35,902 bases of DNA from Candidatus Sulfopaludibacter sp. SbA3 (lineage in GTDB: Bacteria; Acidobacteriota; Terriglobia; Bryobacterales; Bryobacteraceae), in assembly GCA_945861625.1 (NCBI GenBank), contig CAMAVI010000034.1, forward strand, positions 1-35,902, read 5' to 3'. Position 1 is the stretch's first letter; each line of letters opens with the position of its first letter. The position numbers and the translations under genes are program-made. This document shows positions 8,057 to 15,947 of the stretch, piece after piece. Below the pieces are notes generated by a model, which worked only from the letters and a program-made list of their open reading frames with translations, ran no database searches and had not been told where the DNA came from.

Positions 8057-9439
8057 GTTAGCGGAAAGCGCCTTCACGATTTCGCCGACAAAACCCTTCG
8101 CGTCACCGAAGAGCATCATGGTCTTGTCCAGATAGTACAGCTCATTGTCGATGCCCGCGAAGCCCGGATTCATACTGCGCTTGATCACCATGACCGTATG
8201 GGCCTTGTCGACATCCAGAATCGGCATGCCGTAGATCGGGCTGGTCTTGTCGTGACGGGCGCAGGGATTAACCACATCGTTCGCGCCAATTACTAGCGCA
8301 ACATCGGCTTCCGCAAAATCCTGATTGATGTCTTCCATCTCGTGCAGCTTGTCGTATGGGATATCGGCCTCGGCCAGCAGCACGTTCATGTGACCGGGCA
8401 TGCGGCCCGCGACAGGGTGGATGGCGAAATCCACCTGCACGCCGCGCTTATTGAGCAGATCGGTCAGTTCCCGCAGCTTGTGCTGTGCCTGCGCAACGGC
8501 CATTCCGTAACCAGGAACGACGATCACGCGGCGCGCGCTCTCCAGAATCGAGGCCGCGTCTTCGGGCGACGCCGAGCGCACCGGTTTGGTGCTGGTCTGC
8601 ACGGCGCCGGCCTCCTGCGCCTGTCCGAATGCCCCGAACAATACATTGGCGAAGGAACGGTTCATGGCCTTGCACATGATCACTGAGAGAATAAAGCCGG
8701 AAGACGCGTTCACCGCTCCCGCAATAATCAGCAGGCGGTTTTCCAGAGCGAAGCCCATCGCGGCGCAGGCAGCTCCCGCATAGGAATTCAGCAGCGCGAT
8801 CACGGTGGGCATATCGCCGCCGCCGATGGGCAGGATCAGCAGGACGCCGAACAGCAGCGAGAGCGCCGTGAACGCCGGAAATACCCAGGGCGGCGCGGGC
8901 GCGGCAATCATCCACACGCCCAGCACTCCGGCGATCGCAAATAGGATGAGGTTGACGAAGTTCTGCCCCTTGTACGTCATCGGGCGCGTCGGAACGATCT
9001 CCTGCAATTTTCCGAAGGCCATGACGCTGGCCGTCGTGGTGAGATACCCCAGCAGGCTCTCGATCACGATGGCAACCATCTTGAAACCCGTGGTGGGGTC
9101 CCCGGCCGCAACGTCTTTGTAGTATTCCGCCGAGCCGACCAGCGCCGCGGCGAGCGCCCCGAACGCGTGCGACAACGCCGTTAACTGCGGCACCGAAGTC
9201 ATCGGCATCAGGTAAGCCAGAGGAGCGCCCACGGCCGCGCCCGCCACGAACGCGCCAAAGATCCATTCGTAGCTGACCACTTCGTGGCGGACCAGCGTGC
9301 CCACTACCGCCAGCAGCATGCCGAATTCACCCGCGAAAACTCCGCGCCGCGCCGTAACCGGCGAACTCAGCCACTTGATGGACAACACCACGCACAGCGC
9401 GGCAATGATATAGGCTGCCTGCCAGAAGGAATCGTTCAT
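8051..9439 (-). CDS. pntB: NAD(P) transhydrogenase beta subunit PntB
   Basis: Beta subunit of proton-translocating transhydrogenase, 462 aa, same size as E. coli PntB. The N-terminal two thirds is membrane domain II with about eight or nine helices. The C-terminal third is domain III, which binds NADP(H): VVPGYGMAVAQAQHKL, then HPVAGRMPGHMNVLLAEA, GANDVVNPCARHD and KRSMNPGFAGIDNELY are all typical. It transfers hydride between NADH and NADP+ using the proton gradient. The ATG at 9439 overlaps the pntAB stop as ATGA. Last gene of the six-gene minus-strand operon. Confidence 0.97.
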   Translation of the reverse strand: MNDSFWQAAYIIAALCVVLSIKWLSSPVTARRGVFAGEFGMLLAVVGTLVRHEVVSYEWIFGAFVAGAAVGAPLAYLMPMTSVPQLTALSHAFGALAAALVGSAEYYKDVAAGDPTTGFKMVAIVIESLLGYLTTTASVMAFGKLQEIVPTRPMTYKGQNFVNLILFAIAGVLGVWMIAAPAPPWVFPAFTALSLLFGVLLILPIGGGDMPTVIALLNSYAGAACAAMGFALENRLLIIAGAVNASSGFILSVIMCKAMNRSFANVLFGAFGQAQEAGAVQTSTKPVRSASPEDAASILESARRVIVVPGYGMAVAQAQHKLRELTDLLNKRGVQVDFAIHPVAGRMPGHMNVLLAEADIPYDKLHEMEDINQDFAEADVALVIGANDVVNPCARHDKTSPIYGMPILDVDKAHTVMVIKRSMNPGFAGIDNELYYLDKTMMLFGDAKGFVGEIVKALSANK

Positions 9440-9735
9440 TTGCCGCCGGTTTCCTTCTTCTTGAACATTTTGAGCATACGGTCGGTGATCAGGAACCCGG
9501 CGACGATGTTAATGGTGGCGAACATGACGGCGATCACACCCAGAATCTTACTGAGCTGAGGGGAACCTCCGTTGCCGGAAACCAGAATCGCGCCCACAAC
9601 AGAAATCGCCGAAATGGCGTTGGTCAGCGACATCAGCGGAGTGTGCAGCAGCGGCGACACCTTGCGCACCAGCTCCAGACCTAGCGGGACCGCCAGAACC
9701 AGAACATACAAACTAATTTCGATCTCGTTGCTCAT
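9436..9735 (-). CDS. pntAB: NAD(P) transhydrogenase subunit PntAB (membrane part of alpha)
   Basis: Membrane protein of 99 aa corresponding to the C-terminal membrane region of E. coli PntA. In many bacteria this is a separate gene, giving a three-subunit enzyme. Three hydrophobic helices are visible (about 8-25, 38-55 and 63-85), with the family sequence HTPLMSLTNAISAI at 31-44. It joins PntB in the proton channel. It lies 21 nt after pntAA and overlaps pntB by four bases. The Shine-Dalgarno is weak. Assignment is secure from sequence and order. Confidence 0.95.
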   Translation of the reverse strand: MSNEIEISLYVLVLAVPLGLELVRKVSPLLHTPLMSLTNAISAISVVGAILVSGNGGSPQLSKILGVIAVMFATINIVAGFLITDRMLKMFKKKETGGK

Positions 9736-9756
9736 ATTATCTTGAGGGATTCTCTT

Positions 9757-10905
9757 TCAGGCCCGGGAAGCAGTGACGCCCAGCAGTTCCTGCACGCGTG
9801 CATTCACGATCTGTCCGTCGCGCACCACCAGCGTATCGCGCGTGATCTCGTCGGCGGTATCGATATTCAGGGTGCCTTCCTTGGTCATCATGTTCTTCAG
9901 AAACGTGACCAGGTTGCGGGCGTACATCTGGCTGGCGTGATTGGGCACCGTAGCAGGCACGTTGACCGGACCCACGATGGTCACGCCGTTTTCAACGATG
10001 GTGGCCCCGGCCTTGGTCAGCTCACAATTACCACCGCGCTCAGCCGCCAGATCGACAATCACCGAGCCCGGGCTCATGCCCAGAGCCATCTCCCGCGTAA
10101 TCAGGATGGGAGCCTTACGACCCGGCACGGCTGCTGTTGTGATCACTACGTCCATTTCTTTGAGAACCGCGGCCATCTGTTCGCGCTGGCTGCGGATTTC
10201 TTCGTCAGTCAAGGCGCGCGCGTAGCCGCCCTGCCCTTCTCCGGCAGCGCCGAGCGTGATGTTTACAAACTTGGCGCCCAGGCTTTCAATCTGTTCTTTC
10301 ACAGCGGAACGCACGTCATAGCCGCTGACCACGGCTCCCAGACGGCGGGCCGTCGCAATGGCCTGCAATCCGGCCACGCCCGCGCCGAGGATCAGCACAC
10401 GAGCGGGAGCCACCGTACCCGCCGCCGTGCTCATCATAGGAAACATGCGCGGCAACGTACTGGCGGCGATTAATACGGCTTTGTATCCGGCGATGGAGGC
10501 CATCGAAGACAACACGTCCATGCTTTGCGCACGCGTGATGCGCGGGACCAGTTCCATCGAAAACAAAGTCGCGCCGGCTTCCGCATAACGGGCCGCCAAT
10601 TGCGGATCGCTCAAGGGATCGGCCATGCCGATCACAATCTGCCCCTTGCGCACCAGGCCGGCGGGTTCCGGCGCGCGCACAGTCAACAGGATCTGAGCGC
10701 TTTCCGCAACCGCGGAAGCACTCGCCGCGATGGTCGCGCCCTTGGCCGTATATTCCGCGTCGGGAAAGCCCGATTCCTCGCCCGCGCCGCGTTCCAGCAC
10801 GACGCTGGCTCCTGCTTTCACCAGCAGGTCGATCACTTTAGGAGCCAGCGCCACGCGGCGTTCGCCCGCCAGCGTTTCCCTTAAGACACCGATTGACAGA
10901 CCCAA
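9757..10905 (-). CDS. pntAA: NAD(P) transhydrogenase subunit PntAA (NAD-binding)
   Basis: Soluble domain I of the transhydrogenase, 382 aa, which binds NAD(H). The N-terminus SIGVLRETLAGERRVALAP and the Rossmann motif GAGVAGLQAIATARRLG (174-190) are clear, as is the DYDVRSAV-like segment after it. The start is a TTG at 10905; no ATG or GTG is available in frame before the conserved N-terminus. A GGAGG Shine-Dalgarno (10921-10917) overlaps the korB stop codon, with an 11-nt spacing. The C-terminal residues end before any membrane helix, so the enzyme is of the split alpha-subunit type. Confidence 0.94.
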   Translation of the reverse strand: MGLSIGVLRETLAGERRVALAPKVIDLLVKAGASVVLERGAGEESGFPDAEYTAKGATIAASASAVAESAQILLTVRAPEPAGLVRKGQIVIGMADPLSDPQLAARYAEAGATLFSMELVPRITRAQSMDVLSSMASIAGYKAVLIAASTLPRMFPMMSTAAGTVAPARVLILGAGVAGLQAIATARRLGAVVSGYDVRSAVKEQIESLGAKFVNITLGAAGEGQGGYARALTDEEIRSQREQMAAVLKEMDVVITTAAVPGRKAPILITREMALGMSPGSVIVDLAAERGGNCELTKAGATIVENGVTIVGPVNVPATVPNHASQMYARNLVTFLKNMMTKEGTLNIDTADEITRDTLVVRDGQIVNARVQELLGVTASRA

Positions 10906-10920
10906 AGCAGTTACATCCTC

Positions 10921-11970
10921 CTAGCGGTAATCTTCCTGCAGTTCATTCAACGCCGCCGTTCCGGGGCACAATTTCTCGTAAGGAAGGCTCCACAGCGGCC
11001 CCGCGGGCGTTGCGTTCATCTCATGCATGTTGGCAACTGTCTCATCGACGTAAAGCAGCCCGGTCGCAATCGAACCCTGGTTTTCCTGCAAATAATTAAG
11101 AACTTTCTTCCGGTCGGTGGGATCGTAGTCCTTGGGAACCGCGTTGAACCGCACTACACTGCCGTCGTGCATGGTCACCGTAGTGCTCCCAACCGGCCCG
11201 ATGGTGGCCAGGATCTCCGACGCGGGCGGCACGAAGTCGGCCTCCGTGGTCCGCTGCATGTGTTTCCGGGTGTACAGATAACTCTTGGTGGAGCCGTTGT
11301 GATCGTTAAAGGTCACGCACGGAGAGATCACATCCACCAGGGCAAATCCGCGGTGCGCGATGGCGGCTTTCAGGATCGGCACCAACTGCTCTTTGTCGCC
11401 CGAAAAGCTGCGCGCCACAAAAGTAGCCCCAATGCTGAGCGCCAGCATGACCGGATCGATTGGCGTCATGCGGTTGGCCTCGCCGCGCTTGCTCTTGGAG
11501 CCCACGTCGGCCGACGCCGAGAACTGGCCTTTGGTCAGGCCGTACACGCCGTTGTTCTCGATGACGTAAAGCATCTTCACGTTGCGGCGGATGGCGTGGC
11601 ACATATGGCCGAGGCCGATCGACAGCGAATCTCCGTCGCCCGACACTCCGATATACGTGAGCTCGCGGTTGGCCGCATTGGCGCCGGTGGCGATGGCGGC
11701 CATGCGTCCATGGGCGGAGTTGAAGCCGTGCGCGCCATTCACAAAATACGTCGGGGTCTTCGAGGAGCACCCGATGCCGCTCAGCTTGGCGATCATATGC
11801 GGCTCAATCGACAGTTCCCACAGCGCCCGGATCAGCGCCGCGGTGATGGAATCGTGGCCACAGCCGGCGCACAGCGTGGACATGGCTCCTTCGTAATCGC
11901 GAAGGTTCAGCCCAATGGCATTGCGATGCAGACTCGGGTGTACGGCAACGGGTTTGGTTATGGATGGCAT
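10921..11970 (-). CDS. korB: 2-oxoacid:ferredoxin oxidoreductase beta subunit KorB
   Basis: TPP-binding beta subunit of 349 aa. The thiamine diphosphate/Mg site reads GDGDSLSIGLGH (111-122) and ends ENNGVYGLTKGQ (138-149). Cysteines C34 and C37 (CAGCGHD), C68 (GIGCSS) and a later SPC motif fit the single [4Fe-4S] cluster of this family. With KorA it oxidatively decarboxylates a 2-oxoacid, probably 2-oxoglutarate, with CoA, passing electrons to ferredoxin or a bound Fe-S protein. It starts 9 nt after the korA stop. The C-terminal extension of about 100 residues resembles the M. tuberculosis KorB type. Substrate is inferred. Confidence 0.92.
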   Translation of the reverse strand: MPSITKPVAVHPSLHRNAIGLNLRDYEGAMSTLCAGCGHDSITAALIRALWELSIEPHMIAKLSGIGCSSKTPTYFVNGAHGFNSAHGRMAAIATGANAANRELTYIGVSGDGDSLSIGLGHMCHAIRRNVKMLYVIENNGVYGLTKGQFSASADVGSKSKRGEANRMTPIDPVMLALSIGATFVARSFSGDKEQLVPILKAAIAHRGFALVDVISPCVTFNDHNGSTKSYLYTRKHMQRTTEADFVPPASEILATIGPVGSTTVTMHDGSVVRFNAVPKDYDPTDRKKVLNYLQENQGSIATGLLYVDETVANMHEMNATPAGPLWSLPYEKLCPGTAALNELQEDYR

Positions 11971-11979
11971 TTCTTTCGA

Positions 11980-13851
11980 TTACTCCCAGGTATCGGACAC
12001 CACGGTCCGGTGGGCGTCTTCTGACTTCGGCCGCGCGTTCAACAATTCCGGCGGAACCTGCGCGATGACCGGCTCCACTACGTGGCGGGCGCTCAACGGG
12101 AAGCCGCCGTAACTCAGCACGGAGCGCAGCCGGTCCTTGGGCACGGCAGTTTCCAGAACCAGCAGCGAACGGAGCTGGGCGTCGCGATTCTGTTCGACCA
12201 CAAAACAATAGTTGTGGCTCATGATGAATTCTTCCACGCCACTGTCAAACGGGAATCCGCGGATGCGCATGTAATCAGCCACGATTCCACGCGCGGCGAG
12301 AATGTCCACGGCCTCGCGCACCGCCGGATCGCAGCCGCCAATGGTGATGATCCCGATGCGGGCGCCCGGACGTGTCTGCACCAGAGGAGCCGGAACAAAC
12401 TTCGCCGCCGCCTTATGTTTTCTCAGCAGGCGGTCCAGCACTTCCTGATATTCATCGGGCGTCTCGGTATAACCGCCAAACTTGTTGTGCCCGGAACCGC
12501 GCGTGAAAAACGCGCCTTTCGCATGGATGCCGGGCAGCGTGCGCGCCGCAATCGAATTTTCGTCTTCGTTGTGATAGCGCTGGAACTTGGCCATCTGGCT
12601 GAGTTGTTCGGCGGTCAGCACGCGTCCCCGATCGGGACGGTAGCTTTCATCCCACTTCAGTTTGGGCACCACCCAGTCGTTCATGCCGATATCGAGATCC
12701 GTCATCATGAACACCGGCGTCTGAAACCGCTCGGCAAGGTCGAAAGCCTTCGGCGCGAATTCAAAGCACTCGGCCGGGTTGGACGGAAACAGTAGGATGT
12801 GTTTGGTGTCGCCGTGGGAGGCGTACGCGGCTTCCATCAGGTCGCCTTGCTGCGTGCGCGTCGGCATACCGGTGGACGGCCCCACACGCTGTACGTCGAT
12901 CACGACAGCAGGGATTTCGGCGTAGTAGGCTAAGCCGAGCAGCTCGTTCATCAGTGATATGCCGGGACCGGAAGTGGAGGTAAACGCGCGCGCCCCGTTC
13001 CAGGAAGCACCAATTACCATGCCGATGGCGCCCAACTCGTCTTCGGCCTGTAGAACGCAAAAATTGTTTTCGCCAGTCTGGGGATCTTTGCGGTATTGTT
13101 CGCAGAACTCCCGGAAGGCGTCCATGATGGAGGTGGCTGGCGTGATGGGATACCACGCCGCCACCGTCGCGCCCGCGTATAGGCAGCCCAACGCCGCCGC
13201 CGTGTTGCCGTCAATCAGAATCTTGTCGCCGTTGGCGTCCATCTTCTCCAGATGAAACGGCAAGGGACAAGAAAAGTTTTGCTTGGCGTAGTCGTGACCC
13301 AGCGTCAGGGCCTTGAGGTTGGACTCGCGCATAGCTTTCTTGGTCGAAAACTTTTCGTCCAAAAGCTGTTCGACCACGCCCATGTCGACATCGAGCATGG
13401 CCACCAACGCTCCGGCGTACGCGATGTTCTTCATGAGGATCCGCTCGCGTGATTCTCCGAAACTCTCATTACACATCTGGGAGAAAGGGATGCCTAGAAT
13501 CGTAATGTCATCGCGGCGCAGATGCGGGTCCAGCGGCCAGGTGGAGTCGTAGAGCAAATAACCGCCCTCGCGGACTTCCGCCACATCCTTGGCATAGGTC
13601 TGCGAGTTCATCGCAATGATCAAATCGTATTCCAACGCACGCGCCGTATAGCCGTCTTTATTGACGCGGATTTCGTACCAGGTGGGCAGACCCTGAATGT
13701 TGGAGGGGAACAGATTCTTGCCGGAAACCGGGATGCCCATGCGAAAGATAGCCTGCATGAGAAGGCTGTTGGCGCTCGCCGAGCCGGTGCCATTCACATT
13801 CCCCAGCTTGATGGCAAAGTCATTCACTCGAGTCCGTAGGAGCTGATGCAC
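11980..13851 (-). CDS. korA: 2-oxoacid:ferredoxin oxidoreductase alpha subunit KorA (gamma-alpha fusion)
   Basis: Catalytic alpha subunit of 623 aa. The gamma domain is fused at the N-terminus (about 10-190, GNVNGTGSASANSLLMQAI), followed by the pyrimidine-binding domain (YPITPATSIMDAF, RVGPSTGMPTRTQQGD) and a C-terminal transketolase-like domain. This arrangement and length match KorA of the M. tuberculosis 2-oxoglutarate enzyme. The start is a GTG at 13851 with AAAGGA about eight bases upstream. A second in-frame GTG at codon 9 is a weaker choice. Another 2-oxoacid (pyruvate, 2-oxoisovalerate) cannot be excluded from sequence. Confidence 0.92.
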   Translation of the reverse strand: MHQLLRTRVNDFAIKLGNVNGTGSASANSLLMQAIFRMGIPVSGKNLFPSNIQGLPTWYEIRVNKDGYTARALEYDLIIAMNSQTYAKDVAEVREGGYLLYDSTWPLDPHLRRDDITILGIPFSQMCNESFGESRERILMKNIAYAGALVAMLDVDMGVVEQLLDEKFSTKKAMRESNLKALTLGHDYAKQNFSCPLPFHLEKMDANGDKILIDGNTAAALGCLYAGATVAAWYPITPATSIMDAFREFCEQYRKDPQTGENNFCVLQAEDELGAIGMVIGASWNGARAFTSTSGPGISLMNELLGLAYYAEIPAVVIDVQRVGPSTGMPTRTQQGDLMEAAYASHGDTKHILLFPSNPAECFEFAPKAFDLAERFQTPVFMMTDLDIGMNDWVVPKLKWDESYRPDRGRVLTAEQLSQMAKFQRYHNEDENSIAARTLPGIHAKGAFFTRGSGHNKFGGYTETPDEYQEVLDRLLRKHKAAAKFVPAPLVQTRPGARIGIITIGGCDPAVREAVDILAARGIVADYMRIRGFPFDSGVEEFIMSHNYCFVVEQNRDAQLRSLLVLETAVPKDRLRSVLSYGGFPLSARHVVEPVIAQVPPELLNARPKSEDAHRTVVSDTWE

Positions 13852-13866
13852 GCAATTGATCCTTTA

Positions 13867-15654
13867 CTAAACCTGCGCCAAGGCGGGCTCGTGCGCCGCC
13901 TTACCCGCGTATGAAATTTCGAGCTCAAACTTCAGCATGTCCCAGGCCGCGGTGGGACAGCGTTCGGCGCACAAGCCGCAATGAACGCACAGGTCCTCAT
14001 CTTTGAGCATGAGTCTGCCGGTCTGCGGTAGCGGCACGGAGGCGTACAGCGCCTGCTCCGGATTCACGGCCGGCGCGGAAAGGCGGTCGCGCACCTCGGC
14101 CTCTTCACCGTCACGGGTGATGGTGAGGCACAGTAGTGGGCAAATGTCGACACACGCATCGCATTCAATACATTTGGCGGCGGTGAATACCGTCTCCACG
14201 TCGCAATTGAGGCAGCGCTGCGCCTCACGCGCGGTTTGCTCGACGTCAAAGCCCAGCTCCACTTCAAGACTCAATTCCTCGAAGCGGCGCTTGAGATCGA
14301 CGTGCTTCATCTTCTGGCGCGCCACCGGATTGTAGTCGTTGTGATAGCTCCACTCGCTGAGCCCCATTTTTTGGCTGATCAGATTCATGCGATCCGGCAG
14401 CCGCTCCGTCACCGGAATCCCCTGGCAATGGTTGTGCACGGAAATGGCCGCGGCGTGACCATGGGCCACAGCCCAGATAATATTCTTGGGACCCCAGGCT
14501 GCGTCGCCGCCGAAGAAAACACCGGGACGTGAACATTGCATGGTCGTCTCATCGACCGCCGGCATATCCCCCTTGTCGAAATCGATGCCGATATCACGCT
14601 CAATCCAGGGGAAGGAATTTTCCTGGCCGATCGCCAAGATCACGTCGTCAGCCGGGATGATCACGGTGTCAATGACACGGGACTTTTTAGCATCGGCGTC
14701 CCACTCCAAGCGCTCGAATTCCATGCCCTTCAGAACCCCGTTTTCCAACACGAAACGTTTGGGGGCATGGTTGATCACGATCTCAATACCTTCTTCTTCG
14801 GCATCTTCGAGTTCCCATGACGACGCCTTGAAGTAGGCCCGCGGCCGGCGGGCCATCACCTTGATGTCCTTGCCACCCAATCGGCGCGAGGTCCGGCAGC
14901 AATCCATGGCCGTATTGCCGACGCCGATGATCAACACTTTCTCACCAATCGATTCGATATGGTTAAAGGCGACGGACTCCAGCCAGTCGATCCCGAGGTG
15001 AATACGATCCGTGTCGTTGCGACCGGGAAGATCCAGGTTCTTGCCGCGCGGCGCTCCGCTGCCCACAAAAATGGCGTCGAAACCCTGACCCAGCAGGTCC
15101 TTCATGCTGCTGACAGGCGAGTTGTAGCGGATATCCACGCCCATATCCAGAATGGCCGCGGTTTCATCGCCAAGAACATGCTCCGGAAGCCGGAATGAAG
15201 GGATGTTGCTGCGCATCAAGCCACCGGGCTTGTCGTACTTCTCAAACATCACCACTTCGTAGCCGAGCGGCATCAGATCATTGGCGACGCTCAGCGACGA
15301 AGGACCCGCGCCGATGCAAGCGACGCGTTTCCCGTTCTTTTTCGCCGGCGCCTGCGGCAGAAGATGACCGATCTCACCCTTCAAGTCCGCGGCTACGCGC
15401 TTCAGCCTGCAAATCGCAACCGGCTTTCCGTCCAGACGCCCGCGACGGCAGGCCGGCTCGCAGGGGCGGTCACACGTGCGCCCGAGAATACCGGGAAACA
15501 CATTGGATTCGCGATTCAGCATGTAGGCGTCGGTAAAACGCCCTTGTGCAATGAGCCGGATATATTCCGGTACGTTGGTGTGCGCTGGACACGCCCACTG
15601 ACAATCGACGACCTTATGAAAATACGATGGATCGTCCGTATTCGTCCGCTTCAC
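13867..15654 (-). CDS. GltD-like FAD-dependent oxidoreductase with C-terminal 2[4Fe-4S] ferredoxin domain
   Basis: Protein of 595 aa related to the glutamate synthase small subunit and NfnB. Order of parts: N-terminal Fe-S domain with C18, C22, C61, C65 and C69 (the Fer4_20 pattern); FAD Rossmann site GAGPSS (115-120); NAD(P) Rossmann site GVGNTA (244-249) followed by RRPR (269-272); GGDAAWGP (383-390); then a C-terminal ferredoxin-like region with C495/C498/C501/C505 and C556/C559/C562/C566. The RRPR after the dinucleotide site suggests NADP(H). First gene of the operon, 15 nt before korA. It likely carries electrons between KorAB and NADP(H). Start GTG at 15654, with GGGAGG just upstream. 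Exact partner unproven. Confidence 0.88.
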   Translation of the reverse strand: MKRTNTDDPSYFHKVVDCQWACPAHTNVPEYIRLIAQGRFTDAYMLNRESNVFPGILGRTCDRPCEPACRRGRLDGKPVAICRLKRVAADLKGEIGHLLPQAPAKKNGKRVACIGAGPSSLSVANDLMPLGYEVVMFEKYDKPGGLMRSNIPSFRLPEHVLGDETAAILDMGVDIRYNSPVSSMKDLLGQGFDAIFVGSGAPRGKNLDLPGRNDTDRIHLGIDWLESVAFNHIESIGEKVLIIGVGNTAMDCCRTSRRLGGKDIKVMARRPRAYFKASSWELEDAEEEGIEIVINHAPKRFVLENGVLKGMEFERLEWDADAKKSRVIDTVIIPADDVILAIGQENSFPWIERDIGIDFDKGDMPAVDETTMQCSRPGVFFGGDAAWGPKNIIWAVAHGHAAAISVHNHCQGIPVTERLPDRMNLISQKMGLSEWSYHNDYNPVARQKMKHVDLKRRFEELSLEVELGFDVEQTAREAQRCLNCDVETVFTAAKCIECDACVDICPLLCLTITRDGEEAEVRDRLSAPAVNPEQALYASVPLPQTGRLMLKDEDLCVHCGLCAERCPTAAWDMLKFELEISYAGKAAHEPALAQV

Positions 15655-15676
15655 TCAGCCTCCCACCCATGGATCA

Positions 15677-15682
15677 AGTATA
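15677..15682 (-). promoter_or_regulatory. candidate -10 box of the kor-pnt operon
   Basis: On the minus strand TATACT (15682-15677) lies 22 bases before the GTG at 15654, which predicts a leader of about 15 nt holding the GGGAGG ribosome site. A good -35 is not seen at the usual distance (TGCATG at 15705-15700 is weak), so an activator may be needed. Confidence 0.4.
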
Positions 15683-15751
15683 AAACTTAATTGTAACAAC
15701 ATGCACGAGATCGACCACACTTGTGCCGCTTCGAGTCATGTGAGTTAGTAG

Positions 15752-15785
15752 GTACAGAACCGCGTACAGAACCGCGACATTCTGT
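15752..15785. repeat. tandem 12-bp direct repeat plus inverted half-site between divergent operons
   Basis: GTACAGAACCGC occurs twice in perfect tandem (15752-15763 and 15764-15775). It is followed by TTCTGT at 15780-15785, which is the reverse complement of the ACAGAA inside each copy. The cluster lies in the 293-bp space between the divergent kor operon and sensor kinase gene. It has the look of a multi-site operator. Apart from this and the -10 at 15677, I see no gene in 15655-15947. Confidence 0.5.
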
Positions 15786-15947
15786 TCCTCTTTTTTAGTA
15801 TCGCGCATCGCTGCGCCAGAAGGTTAAAACGGGGCCCGTGGGGAGATTCAAAACTTCCGGTGACCGCCCTCCTGGTTGGCCGGCATCGGATTGTCCCTAG
15901 AGGTGTAATCTCGGCCCGTCTGCGCGACAATAAAGGCGGAAAGCTTT

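Noticed and set aside
15745..15930. 61-codon minus-strand frame in the kor/sensor spacer
   Set aside because: Its coding would come partly from the tandem repeat; no ribosome site or homology visible.
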